A stretch of DNA of 64,000 nucleotides from RU20A sp042610495 (GCF_042610495.1 NZ_JBHGAP010000001.1:806001-870000); one strand, 5' to 3'; positions 25,185 to 33,438 are shown, counted from the stretch's first letter. Notes: a model not told the origin generated them from the sequence alone. Numbers and translations are program-made.

Positions 25185-25886
25185 GCCGATCAAGTCGCCG
25201 ATCAGCTGCCGGAGCGAGCCGGTGAGCTTCAGCGGCGCATCGACCACGGCAAAGCCGAAGCAGGGGCGCTGGGCTTCCGCCACCGGACGGTGATCGACAC
25301 TGTCGTCGGCGAGCGAGATATCGCCCCGGCCGAAGCGGCCGCGCGCATCGTTGAAGGCGCCGTCGAGCACGATGGAAAGCTCGCAGCCGTGATGGGTATG
25401 CGCCGGAACCGCGCGGCCCGGACGGATCCAGAAGAAGCTGACCTCAAAACCGTCGATCTCGCCGACGATGTGCTCCTTGAAACCGGGCAGCTTGCTGCGC
25501 CACGGAATGCGGTCGGCATCATAGCCAACGAATTCGCGGATCGCCTTCGGCATCAGGATCTGCTCGCCGCCGCCCATGTCGACCAGCACCGGAGCCCTGT
25601 CCCTGACAGGAGAAACGGCGATCGGCTCTGCCGAAAAGATCGCGTTCAGCCGCTCGTCGCGCCGGGTGATCTGGGCCTCCGGTCCGCTCATCAGCATGTC
25701 GCCGCCGACCTCGTCGAACACCGAGACCAGCGGGCGATTGGCGGCCTTGATCTCAAGATGCGCCTCGACGATGACGCGGGCCGGCTCCGGCAGAAGGCCG
25801 GAAGCATAATGCGCCAGCAGGGCGTCGATGGTCTCAACTTCTGTCCGCACTCTTTTCTCTAGTCCTGTTTGTTTCGCGCTTGCCAT
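25182..25886 (-). CDS. ChrR-like anti-sigma factor with C-terminal cupin domain
   Basis: About 234 residues from the ATG at 25886. The N-terminus (ETIDALLAHYASGLLPEPAR, VIVEAHLEIKAANRPLVS) matches the anti-sigma fold of ChrR, which holds RpoE inactive until singlet oxygen appears. The two cysteines that complete the zinc site in Rhodobacter ChrR are missing (IKAANR in their place), although both histidines remain. The C-terminal cupin keeps its metal-ligand pattern (HTHHGCE and DHRP). No sigma-factor gene is adjacent. A predicted promoter at 25999-25972 rules out starts upstream of about 25966; 25904 and a GTG at 25850 are alternatives. Confidence 0.8.
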   Translation of the reverse strand: MASAKQTGLEKRVRTEVETIDALLAHYASGLLPEPARVIVEAHLEIKAANRPLVSVFDEVGGDMLMSGPEAQITRRDERLNAIFSAEPIAVSPVRDRAPVLVDMGGGEQILMPKAIREFVGYDADRIPWRSKLPGFKEHIVGEIDGFEVSFFWIRPGRAVPAHTHHGCELSIVLDGAFNDARGRFGRGDISLADDSVDHRPVAEAQRPCFGFAVVDAPLKLTGSLRQLIGDLIG

Positions 25887-25971
25887 TTGGCGAAGCTGCT
25901 CCATTTCAAAGGTCGAGAAACACGCGAGCGTGTGTCCCGTGCCGATCATGGTTTTCATGTTCTCGGTGAAC

Positions 25972-25999
25972 ATTACGCAGGTCGTCAAGCGCCGGATCA
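25972..25999 (-). promoter_or_regulatory. Candidate RpoE-type promoter of the ChrR-like gene
   Basis: On the minus strand, TGATCC (25999-25994), exactly 18 bases, then TAAT (25975-25972). It lies 86 bases before the chosen start codon. Autoregulation of the anti-sigma gene by its own sigma factor is common in such systems. Confidence 0.55.
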
Positions 26000-26188
26000 G
26001 TCGCGGGACGGTCCCCGGCAAATAATTTCCGCTCCGAATGATTTTTGTGCCGGATCGCATGGCGACGCAACGGTGTTGCTTGAATTTCCCTTGGGCTGGA
26101 CGGAAAACAACGCAATCCTGCCCGCACGCGTGCCGCCCACCGGCGCCGTCGTCTCGCACCCCGCGAATCGTTGCCATGAGGAGTCTCC

Positions 26189-27226
26189 ATGCCCGCCCTG
26201 CCCTCCGTTCTCGATGCCATTGGAAACACCCCGCTGATCCGCCTCAAGGGCGCATCGGAGCTGACGGGCTGCACCATTCTCGGCAAGGCGGAATTCCTCA
26301 ATCCCGGCCAATCGGTGAAGGACCGCGCGGCACTCTCCATCATCCGCGCCGCGGAAAAGAGCGGCGCGCTGAAGCCCGGTGGCGTCATCGTTGAAGGCAC
26401 GGCCGGCAATACCGGCATCGGTCTTGCGCTCGTCGCCCGCGCGCTCGGCTACCGCACCGTCATCGTCATTCCCGAAACCCAGAGCGAGGAAAAGAAGGAC
26501 GCGCTGCGGCTTCTCGGCGCCGAACTGGTGGAAGTGCCGGCCGTCCCCTACCGCAATCCCAACAACTACGTGCGCCTCTCCGGCCGGCTTGCCGAACAGC
26601 TCGCCAAGTCCGATCCGCGCGGCGCCGTCTGGGCCAACCAGTTCGACAACACCGCCAACCGCGATGCCCATATCGAGACGACGGCGCCGGAAATCTGGCG
26701 TGACACGGACGGCAAGGTGGATGGCTTCATCTGCGCCGTCGGCTCCGGCGGCACGCTGGCCGGCGTCGCGCTGGGGCTGAAATCCTTCAACCCCGACATC
26801 AAGATCGGCCTTGCCGATCCGCTGGGCGCCGCCCTCTACAGCCACTACACGACGGGCGAACTCAAGGCCGAAGGCAGCTCCATCACCGAAGGCATCGGCC
26901 AGGGACGCATCACCGCCAATCTCGAAGGCTTCACGCCCGACTTCGCCTACCAGATCCCCGATCAGGAGGCGATCCCGCTCGTCTTCGACCTCATCGAGAA
27001 GGAAGGCCTCTGCCTTGGCGGCTCCTCCGGCATCAACATCGCCGGCGCCATCAGGCTCGCCCGCGACCTCGGCCCCGGACATACGATCGTGACGATCCTC
27101 TGCGACTATGGTAATCGCTACCAGTCGAAACTCTTCAATCCCGATTTCCTGCGCTCCAAGGGACTTCCCGTCCCGGACTGGCTGACGAAGGCGCCGGAGA
27201 TCGAAGTCCCCTACGAAACGGCCTGA
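26189..27226 (+). CDS. Cysteine synthase (O-acetylserine sulfhydrylase) family protein
   Basis: 345 residues. PLP enzyme making cysteine from O-acetylserine and sulfide. PLP lysine in NPGQSVKDRAA (Lys44), substrate loop EGTAGNTGIG, phosphate-binding VGSGGTLAG and GGSSGINIAG are visible. It is about 30 residues longer than CysK of E. coli, with an inserted segment around PYRNPNNYVRLSGRLAEQL, matching the cysteine synthase A subgroup found beside alaX genes. Whether it is the main cysteine synthase cannot be told. GAGGAG lies five bases before the ATG. Seven bases separate it from alaX, so they form one operon. Confidence 0.9.
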   Translation: MPALPSVLDAIGNTPLIRLKGASELTGCTILGKAEFLNPGQSVKDRAALSIIRAAEKSGALKPGGVIVEGTAGNTGIGLALVARALGYRTVIVIPETQSEEKKDALRLLGAELVEVPAVPYRNPNNYVRLSGRLAEQLAKSDPRGAVWANQFDNTANRDAHIETTAPEIWRDTDGKVDGFICAVGSGGTLAGVALGLKSFNPDIKIGLADPLGAALYSHYTTGELKAEGSSITEGIGQGRITANLEGFTPDFAYQIPDQEAIPLVFDLIEKEGLCLGGSSGINIAGAIRLARDLGPGHTIVTILCDYGNRYQSKLFNPDFLRSKGLPVPDWLTKAPEIEVPYETA

Positions 27227-27233
27227 GATCCAT

Positions 27234-27971
27234 ATGCAGACACGCCCCCTCTTCCGCGACGATTTCTATCTCTCGACCGCGGAAGGGATCGTCACGGGTT
27301 TTTCCGACGACGGGGGCATCCTGCTCGACCAGACCTGCTTCTACGCGACCTCCGGCGGCCAGCCGGGGGATAGCGGCTTCCTGGAGCGCGCCGATGGCAG
27401 CCGCATCGACATTGCCGTCGCCCGCCACGGCGCCACCAAGGACATCATCATCCACCAGCCGGCCGAAGGCGCTGTGATGCCCGATATCGGCGAGGCGCTG
27501 GTGCTCCACATCGACTGGCCGCGCCGCTACCGTCTGATGCGCATGCACACGGCCTGCCACCTGCTCTCCGTCGTCTGCCCCTACCCCATCACGGGTGCCG
27601 CCGTCGGCGAGGAGGAAAGCCGGGTCGATTTCGACATGGGCGAGACCATCGACCGCGACGCCGTGACCGCCGACCTCATGCGGCTGGTCAACGAAAACCA
27701 CCCCGTCTACCTCCAGTGGATCACTGACGACGAGCTGCTGGCCAATCCCGGTATCGTCAAGTCGAAGAACGTCCGCCCCCCGGTCGGCCTCGGCCGCGTC
27801 AGCCTTGTCTGCATCGGCAAGGACGCCGCCATCGACAGCCAACCCTGCGGCGGCACCCACGTCTCCGAGACGGGCGAAGTCGGCGCCATCCACATTGCCC
27901 GCATCGAGAAGAAGGGCAAGGAAAACCGCCGCTTCCGCATCCGGTTCGGCACGCCGGACCCCGCGACCTGA
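27234..27971 (+). CDS. Alanyl-tRNA editing protein (AlaX-like)
   Basis: 245 residues. Free-standing homologue of the AlaRS editing domain; hydrolyses mischarged Ser-tRNA(Ala) and perhaps Gly-tRNA(Ala). All four zinc ligands are present: His105 and His109 (MHTACH), Cys205 and His209 (QPCGGTHV). N-terminal TCFYATSGGQPGDSG matches the AlaX-M type. It follows the cysteine synthase gene by seven bases. The full-length alaS gene is also in this window (55.7-58.3 kb). Confidence 0.92.
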   Translation: MQTRPLFRDDFYLSTAEGIVTGFSDDGGILLDQTCFYATSGGQPGDSGFLERADGSRIDIAVARHGATKDIIIHQPAEGAVMPDIGEALVLHIDWPRRYRLMRMHTACHLLSVVCPYPITGAAVGEEESRVDFDMGETIDRDAVTADLMRLVNENHPVYLQWITDDELLANPGIVKSKNVRPPVGLGRVSLVCIGKDAAIDSQPCGGTHVSETGEVGAIHIARIEKKGKENRRFRIRFGTPDPAT

Positions 27972-28033
27972 GCGCGGCTCGCCCGCGCCGTACACCCGCC
28001 GCCATCCGTGTCCCATTCGAAAGCGAAAATCCC

Positions 28034-28903
28034 ATGAGCGAAGAGAAGAGCCCCTTCGTCGTTTCCGCCAGCTGGCTGGAAGACCGGCTCGACGATCAAA
28101 ACATACGCATCGTCGATGCCGCCTGGTATCTGCCCGCCCACAACCGCAACGGCCGGGCCGAATACGAGGCCGGCCACATCCGGGGCGCCGTCTTCTTCGA
28201 TCAGGACGAGATCGCCGACAAGACGACCGGCCTGCCGCATTCCGTGCCGTCGCCTGAGGCTTTTGCCGCCGCCGTCGGCGCGCTCGGCATCGCCGAGACG
28301 GATACGATCGTCGTCTATGACGGCCCGGGCCTGTTTTCCGCCCCCAGGGTCTGGTGGCTGTTCCGCATCATGGGCGCACGGAAGGTCTTCGTGCTCGATG
28401 GCGGGCTGGATGGCTGGAAGCACGAGGGGCGCGCGCTGGTGACAGTCCAGACCACCCCACAGCCAGCCACCTTCACCCCGACCTACAACGGGGATGCCGT
28501 GACAAGCTTCGACGCGATGCGCGCCATCGTGGATAACGGCTCCGTGCAGATTGCCGACGCGCGCGGTCCGGGCCGTTTCCTCGGCACGGAAGCCGAGCCG
28601 CGCCCCGGCATGCGGTCCGGCCACATGCCCGGCGCGCTCAACCTGCCCGCCGGCAGTTTCGCAAGCGACGGCAGGCTGAAGACGCTCGCAGAGCTCAAGA
28701 CCCTGATCACCGAAGCCGGGATCGACCTCGACCGCCCGATCGTCACCTCCTGCGGCTCCGGCGTGACCGCAGCGACGATCACGCTGGCCCTGCACTCGCT
28801 TGGCCATACCGACAATACGCTCTATGACGGGTCCTGGTCGGAATGGGGCAGCCGGAGCGACACGCCCGTCACCACCGAGCCGACCCCGAAGAAGGATCGC
28901 TGA
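28034..28903 (+). CDS. sseA: 3-mercaptopyruvate sulfurtransferase (two-rhodanese-domain)
   Basis: 289 residues in two rhodanese domains; only the second is catalytic, with Cys240 in the loop CGSGVT, the signature of mercaptopyruvate rather than thiosulfate sulfurtransferases. It moves sulfur from 3-mercaptopyruvate to thiol acceptors or cyanide, linking to cysteine degradation. The inactive first domain shows the WYLPAHNRNGRAEYEAGHIRG signature. It follows alaX by 62 bases and precedes the acetyltransferase gene by four bases. Confidence 0.92.
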   Translation: MSEEKSPFVVSASWLEDRLDDQNIRIVDAAWYLPAHNRNGRAEYEAGHIRGAVFFDQDEIADKTTGLPHSVPSPEAFAAAVGALGIAETDTIVVYDGPGLFSAPRVWWLFRIMGARKVFVLDGGLDGWKHEGRALVTVQTTPQPATFTPTYNGDAVTSFDAMRAIVDNGSVQIADARGPGRFLGTEAEPRPGMRSGHMPGALNLPAGSFASDGRLKTLAELKTLITEAGIDLDRPIVTSCGSGVTAATITLALHSLGHTDNTLYDGSWSEWGSRSDTPVTTEPTPKKDR

Positions 28904-28907
28904 CCGC

Positions 28908-29540
28908 ATGATTGGTAACGACATCCCGCGCATCGGACGCGATCCCGGCCCCGCAACCGCGGCGGCGGCCGAGCAGGAGCCCACGACCGGCACGATCATC
29001 GCCCACGTCACCGCGCTTGAAATGACCGCGCCGCCGCGCCAGAGCCTGCCGGTGCCGGTCAACATCCAGACGGCCATCCTGCGCGTGCCGGAAATCCCGC
29101 TGCCCTACTACCGTTTCCTCTATCTTCAGGTGGGGCGCCGCTGGCAGTGGACGGACCGGCTGCGCATGGACAGCGACACGCTGGCCGCGACCCTGCACGA
29201 TCCCCGGAATTCCGTGACTGTCCTTTACGTCAACGGCGCTCCGGCCGGCTTCTTCGAGCTGCTGAAGATCGATGAGGAGACGGTGGAGCTCACCCATTTC
29301 GGCCTGATGGAACACGCTCTCGGCCTGGGTCTCGGCAAATGGTTCCTGCTCCAGGCCCTCCACGCCGCCTGGGCGGAGGCCCCGAAGCGCGTCGTCACCA
29401 CCACCAACAACCTCGACCATCCCCGCGCCGTCCAGCTCTACCAGCGCTTCGGCTTCTCTCCCGTCGCGACCTCGACGGCCGAAGTCACGCCGCTCTCCGA
29501 CGAGGAACTGCTGGCACTCGCGCAGCGCGCCGGATTGTAA
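28908..29540 (+). CDS. GNAT family N-acetyltransferase
   Basis: 210 residues. Residues 110-180 hold the GNAT core, including the acetyl-CoA loop HALGLGLGKWFLLQALHAAW and the NNLDHPRAVQLYQRFGFSPV motif that ends the fold. The N-terminal 50 residues are Pro/Ala-rich and probably flexible. The substrate is unknown. It begins four bases after sseA, so it is co-transcribed. The start ATG at 28908 has no strong Shine-Dalgarno, consistent with translational coupling. Confidence 0.85.
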   Translation: MIGNDIPRIGRDPGPATAAAAEQEPTTGTIIAHVTALEMTAPPRQSLPVPVNIQTAILRVPEIPLPYYRFLYLQVGRRWQWTDRLRMDSDTLAATLHDPRNSVTVLYVNGAPAGFFELLKIDEETVELTHFGLMEHALGLGLGKWFLLQALHAAWAEAPKRVVTTTNNLDHPRAVQLYQRFGFSPVATSTAEVTPLSDEELLALAQRAGL

Positions 29541-29625
29541 CGCACCCGGCGCCCTCCATCATGTCCGTCGGGCCGGGATGCGAGGGCGGCCATTTTCGCG
29601 CCCCGCCGATCTCCGCAAGCGCCGA

Positions 29626-29646
29626 TTAACCAAACATCAAGGTTAA
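29626..29646. repeat. Inverted repeat TTAACC-N9-GGTTAA
   Basis: TTAACC (29626-29631) and GGTTAA (29641-29646) in the gap between the acetyltransferase and hydrolase genes. The half-site resembles CtrA-type TTAACC elements, but the spacing does not match the TTAA-N7-TTAA consensus. Confidence 0.3.
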
Positions 29647-29782
29647 TGCTTCATTTTTCCGACCATGGCGAACGGGCCGAAAGCCCCGGCCGGCAGGGTG
29701 TTGCCCCCGCCTGTCGCCGCCGGTGCCGCTGTGCAGGCGCCTGTCGTTTCAGTGCAGTTCGCGTTCCCTTGGAGTCGGTCTT

Positions 29783-30961
29783 TTGCGTCAGCGTCATGCT
29801 TCTCGCCGCACGGCAGGTCAGTCGGTCCTCGGGCTCCTCAGCCCCGTCCTCCTCGGCATTCTCACCTTCGTCGGCACGCCCACCGATGCCGCCCATTCCG
29901 ATCTCGCAACCTATCTCTCCGGCATCAACCGGGGCGGCGAACGCTGGCGCATGTATATGACGACCTCGCCCGCCGGCTCCGTGCACGAGGTCGAGATGGT
30001 CTTCAACGACCCCATCACCACCGGCGCATTGGCCGATGGCGCAGGCCTTCGCCTTCCCGATGGCCGCATGGCCGCGCTGACGGGGGACAAGAAGAACGAG
30101 GCGGGGACGCCGGACGAAGACCGCGTCAACCGCCGCGACAAGAAGGGCCGAATCGTCGCCGTCGTGCCCGTCACCCCGCCCAAGGATTTCACTGCCGGCT
30201 CGATCCTCGAGCGCCACTCCATGCTGCTGGAGCCCGATTTCGACGGGAAGGAGCGCATGACCTTCGCCCGCCCGAAGATCAAGGGCCGCGAAATCGAGAT
30301 CGCCACCGCCTTCTATCGCAAGAAGCCGGAACCGGCCGATCCGCAGGTCTCGCCCATGCTGGCAAGCCTCGTCACCAACACCAAGCCCGACATTCTCGCC
30401 ACCGCCTATGCCGAACCTGCGCCGGACTACGCCCGCCAGTCGCCCTTCGATTCGATCTTGACCGACAAGGACAGCCGCGGCCGTTTCATCCCGCAGATCT
30501 CCCCCGAAGACCACGCCTGGGCCGCAACACCGCTGCCGCCGGAGGTCTTCACCGCAGCGGAGCAGGAATGCCTGGCAAACGGGATCTATTTCGAGGCGCG
30601 CGGCGAATCCCTCAAAGGTCAGGCCGCGGTCGCGCAGGTGATCCTCAACCGCGTGCGCAATCCCGCCTATCCGAAGACCATCTGCGGCGTCGTCTACCAG
30701 AACGAACAGTGGCGCAATCGCTGCCAGTTCTCGTTCGCCTGCGACTTCATCAAGGACGTGGTGCATTCCCACACCCACTGGAAAATGGCCAAGGAAGTCG
30801 CCATGGCCGTCACCGCGGGCAAGATCTGGTTGCCGGAAGTGGGCTCCGCCACCCATTACCACGCCACCTATGTGCGCCCGAACTGGGCGCCGACGATGAA
30901 GCGGGTCGGCCAGATCGGCAAACACATCTTCTATCGCACCTATGGCGGCGGCTGGTCCTGA
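29783..30961 (+). CDS. SleB-like cell wall hydrolase
   Basis: 392 residues from a TTG with GGAG eight bases upstream; without that start no signal peptide would be well placed. Signal/anchor sequence SVLGLLSPVLLGILTFVGTP. The C-terminal 140 residues form the Hydrolase_2/SleB domain (ECLANGIYFEARGESLKGQA, AQVILNRVRNPAYPKTICGVVYQ, QFSFACD), with the catalytic glutamate probably in YFEARGE. Family members cleave peptidoglycan as glucosaminidases or lytic transglycosylases. The middle region is unassigned. Probably active in the periplasm during wall growth. Confidence 0.85.
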   Translation: MRQRHASRRTAGQSVLGLLSPVLLGILTFVGTPTDAAHSDLATYLSGINRGGERWRMYMTTSPAGSVHEVEMVFNDPITTGALADGAGLRLPDGRMAALTGDKKNEAGTPDEDRVNRRDKKGRIVAVVPVTPPKDFTAGSILERHSMLLEPDFDGKERMTFARPKIKGREIEIATAFYRKKPEPADPQVSPMLASLVTNTKPDILATAYAEPAPDYARQSPFDSILTDKDSRGRFIPQISPEDHAWAATPLPPEVFTAAEQECLANGIYFEARGESLKGQAAVAQVILNRVRNPAYPKTICGVVYQNEQWRNRCQFSFACDFIKDVVHSHTHWKMAKEVAMAVTAGKIWLPEVGSATHYHATYVRPNWAPTMKRVGQIGKHIFYRTYGGGWS

Positions 30962-31114
30962 TTCCAGACAAGGCGATGACGCTTTCGTGAGGCGGTGCAA
31001 TTCGTTGCGCCGCACAAGCGATTCCCCAGAGATTCCCTGCGGCGAATCCGACCTTCGTCTTATCCCTTTGATTTCATGAGAAATTAATGCGCTGCAATGC
31101 GCAAGCCCCTGCCT

Positions 31115-31143
31115 TGACTAGCGGGAGGCCTAAAACTATGTTG
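31115..31143 (+). promoter_or_regulatory. Promoter of the atp F0 operon
   Basis: TTGACT (31115-31120), a 17-base spacer and TATGTT (31138-31143) form a good sigma-70-type promoter, with the transcript start expected near 31150, about 90 bases before atpI. Confidence 0.7.
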
Positions 31144-31239
31144 CGGCCGACTTGAAAACGGGCCGCCACCGCGCAGTTTCAGCCCTTGTCATCCCGCCGC
31201 AGCACATGATGCGGCGCGAAGCGAAAGGGAGAAAAGGCC

Positions 31240-31599
31240 ATGGCGGAGAAACCCGAAGACAGTCCCGAGGCACGCCTGAGGAAGCTTGAGACCAACCTCA
31301 AGGGGCGCCGGCGGAACGATGAGGAGATCAAGGCCGCTGACGAGCGTGCGAGCGAGACCCGCAAGGGTTACGCCATGGCTGTCAAGCTTTCGAGCGAATT
31401 CATTGCAGCCGTCATCGTCGGTGCGATTCTGGGCTGGCTTTTGGACAATTTTGCGGCTACAGGGCCGTGGGGAATGATCGTGTTCCTTCTCCTCGGCTTC
31501 TGTGCCGGCGTGCTGAACGTGATGCGCGCGGCGGGAATGGTGGCTTCGCCCCATCCGGTCGACCGCATGGGCGGCAGGGATAAGAACGACGGGCCCTGA
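31240..31599 (+). CDS. atpI: ATP synthase protein I
   Basis: 119 residues. A charged cytosolic N-terminus (about 45 residues) is followed by two membrane helices (SSEFIAAVIVGAILGWLLD and WGMIVFLLLGFCAGVLNVM). AtpI helps assemble the c-ring and may act in Mg2+ uptake; it is not part of the finished enzyme. First gene of the F0 operon in the usual alphaproteobacterial order I-B-E-G-F, with the F1 genes elsewhere. Confidence 0.9.
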   Translation: MAEKPEDSPEARLRKLETNLKGRRRNDEEIKAADERASETRKGYAMAVKLSSEFIAAVIVGAILGWLLDNFAATGPWGMIVFLLLGFCAGVLNVMRAAGMVASPHPVDRMGGRDKNDGP

Positions 31600-31660
31600 C
31601 GGCCGGTCGGATCGCGAACAGGCCGGCCGCAAGGCGGGCAACAAGACAGAGAGAGCGGCT

Positions 31661-32422
31661 GTGGCAGGCGACAAGGTAGATCCGGTACACCAGTTTGTGG
31701 TCAACAAGATCGTTCCGATCGAAATTGGCGGCATCGACTTCTCCTTCACCAATTCCTCGCTCTTCATGGTCGCCGCCGTGGTTCTCGCCACCGGCTTCCT
31801 GTACCTCACGACCTCGCAGCGCGGCCTCATTCCCGGCCGCCTCCAGTCGGTGTCCGAGCTCTCCTACGAATTCATCGCCTCGATGCTGCGCGAAGGCGCC
31901 GGCAGCCACGGCATGAAGTTCTTCCCGATGGTCTTCTCGCTGTTCATGTTCGTGCTCACCGCGAACCTGCTCGGCATGGTGCCCTACTTCTTCACGGTCA
32001 CCTCGCAGATCATCGTCACCTTCGCTCTGGCGCTCTTCGTCATCCTGACGGTCGTCGTCTACGGTTTCTACAAGCACGGCTTCGGCTTCCTCGGCCTCTT
32101 CGTGCCCCATGGCGTTCCGGGTGCGCTTCTGCCGCTCGTCGTCGCGATCGAGGTCATCTCGTTCCTCTCGCGTCCGATCAGCCTCTCGGTTCGTCTCTTC
32201 GCCAACATGCTGGCCGGTCACATCACGCTGAAGGTGTTCGCGGGCTTCGTTGCCACGCTCAGCACGCTCGGTGCCGTCGGCATTGGCGGCGCGGTTCTGC
32301 CGCTCGCCATGACGGTGGCCCTCACCGGTCTCGAATTCCTCGTAGCCTTCCTGCAGGCCTACGTCTTTGCGGTACTGACGTGCATGTACCTCAACGACGC
32401 GGTGCACCCGGGCGGTCACTGA
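31661..32422 (+). CDS. atpB: ATP synthase F0 subunit a
   Basis: 253 residues from a GTG at 31661, preceded by GAGAG. Inner-membrane proton-channel subunit. The essential arginine lies in the helix SRPISLSVRLFANMLAGH; other family blocks are NLLGMVPYFFTVTSQ and the C-terminal LEFLVAFLQAYVFAVLT. Works with the c-ring to convert proton flow into rotation. Confidence 0.97.
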   Translation: MAGDKVDPVHQFVVNKIVPIEIGGIDFSFTNSSLFMVAAVVLATGFLYLTTSQRGLIPGRLQSVSELSYEFIASMLREGAGSHGMKFFPMVFSLFMFVLTANLLGMVPYFFTVTSQIIVTFALALFVILTVVVYGFYKHGFGFLGLFVPHGVPGALLPLVVAIEVISFLSRPISLSVRLFANMLAGHITLKVFAGFVATLSTLGAVGIGGAVLPLAMTVALTGLEFLVAFLQAYVFAVLTCMYLNDAVHPGGH

Positions 32423-32498
32423 GGATTGAACGTCGTCGGCGCCCTGTCTTCCGGGCGCCACAAGAATAGCCGCAACAACCATTTCGAAGGAGTTTCAC

Positions 32499-32726
32499 AT
32501 GGAAGCGGAAGCAGCAAAGTACCTCGGCGCAGGCATCGCGACCCTCGGCATGGCCGGCACGGCTCTCGGCCTTGGCAACATCTTCGGCAACTACCTTGCC
32601 GGCGCCCTGCGCAACCCGTCGGCTGCTGACGGCCAGTTCGGCCGCCTGGTATTCGGCTTCGCCGTTACGGAAGCTCTGGGCATCTTCTCGCTGCTCATCG
32701 CTCTCCTCCTGCTCTTCGCCGTCTGA
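32499..32726 (+). CDS. atpE: ATP synthase F0 subunit c
   Basis: 75 residues, two membrane helices joined by the polar loop GALRNPSA. The proton-carrying glutamate is in FAVTEALGIF. It forms the rotor ring. GAAGGAG lies eight bases before the ATG, as expected for the most highly translated gene of the operon. Confidence 0.97.
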   Translation: MEAEAAKYLGAGIATLGMAGTALGLGNIFGNYLAGALRNPSAADGQFGRLVFGFAVTEALGIFSLLIALLLLFAV

Positions 32727-32799
32727 TATCGGCAAGGCACGACCGCGGCGCGCCAGCGTGCGCCGCGGTCGCTCGATTTGAGTGCACCTGGAGGTGAGC

Positions 32800-33426
32800 A
32801 TGTTTGTGACCGCGGCCTACGCCCAGTCAACCACGACAGAGCCGACCGCAACGGAAGGCGCAGCAGCAGGACATGACGCCGCTGCTCCGGCCGGTGAGCT
32901 TCACACCGAAACCGGTGTAGCCCACGAAGGCGGTCACGGAGGCGTTTTCCCGCCCTTCGACACAACCCATTTCGCATCGCAGCTTCTCTGGCTCGCGATT
33001 TCCTTTGGCCTGTTCTACCTCCTGATGAGCAAGGTCATCATTCCGCGCATTGGCGGAATTCTCGAGACACGCCACGACCGGATCGCGCAGGACCTCGATG
33101 AGGCCGCCCGCCTGAAGGCCGAGGCCGATGCGGCCATCGCATCCTACGAACAGGAACTGGCAGCCGCCAAGGCCAAGGGCAATGCGATCGCTTCGGAAGC
33201 GCGCGATGCCGCCAAGGCCAAGGCTGACGCAGAGCGCGCCGCGCTCGAAGCGGACCTGACCCAGAAGATCTCCGCCGCCGAAGTCCGCATCGCCGACATC
33301 AAGGCGAAGGCGCTGGCCGAAGTCGGCACGATCGCCACCGAAACGGCAGGCGCCGTCGTCGAACGCCTCATCGGCCCCAAGGCCAGCGAAGCCGACGTAG
33401 CTGCCGCCGTGCAGTCTGCAAAGTAA
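32800..33426 (+). CDS. atpG: ATP synthase F0 subunit b'
   Basis: 208 residues. One membrane helix (LLWLAISFGLFYLLMSKVI) preceded by a Thr/Ala/His-rich N-terminal extension and followed by a long Ala/Lys/Glu-rich coiled coil. This is the b' partner that forms the stator heterodimer with subunit b, typical of alphaproteobacteria and photosynthetic bacteria. The ATG at 32800 has GGAGG five bases upstream; a GTG at 32782 is less likely. Confidence 0.93.
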   Translation: MFVTAAYAQSTTTEPTATEGAAAGHDAAAPAGELHTETGVAHEGGHGGVFPPFDTTHFASQLLWLAISFGLFYLLMSKVIIPRIGGILETRHDRIAQDLDEAARLKAEADAAIASYEQELAAAKAKGNAIASEARDAAKAKADAERAALEADLTQKISAAEVRIADIKAKALAEVGTIATETAGAVVERLIGPKASEADVAAAVQSAK

Positions 33427-33438
33427 GGGAGACGCGCC

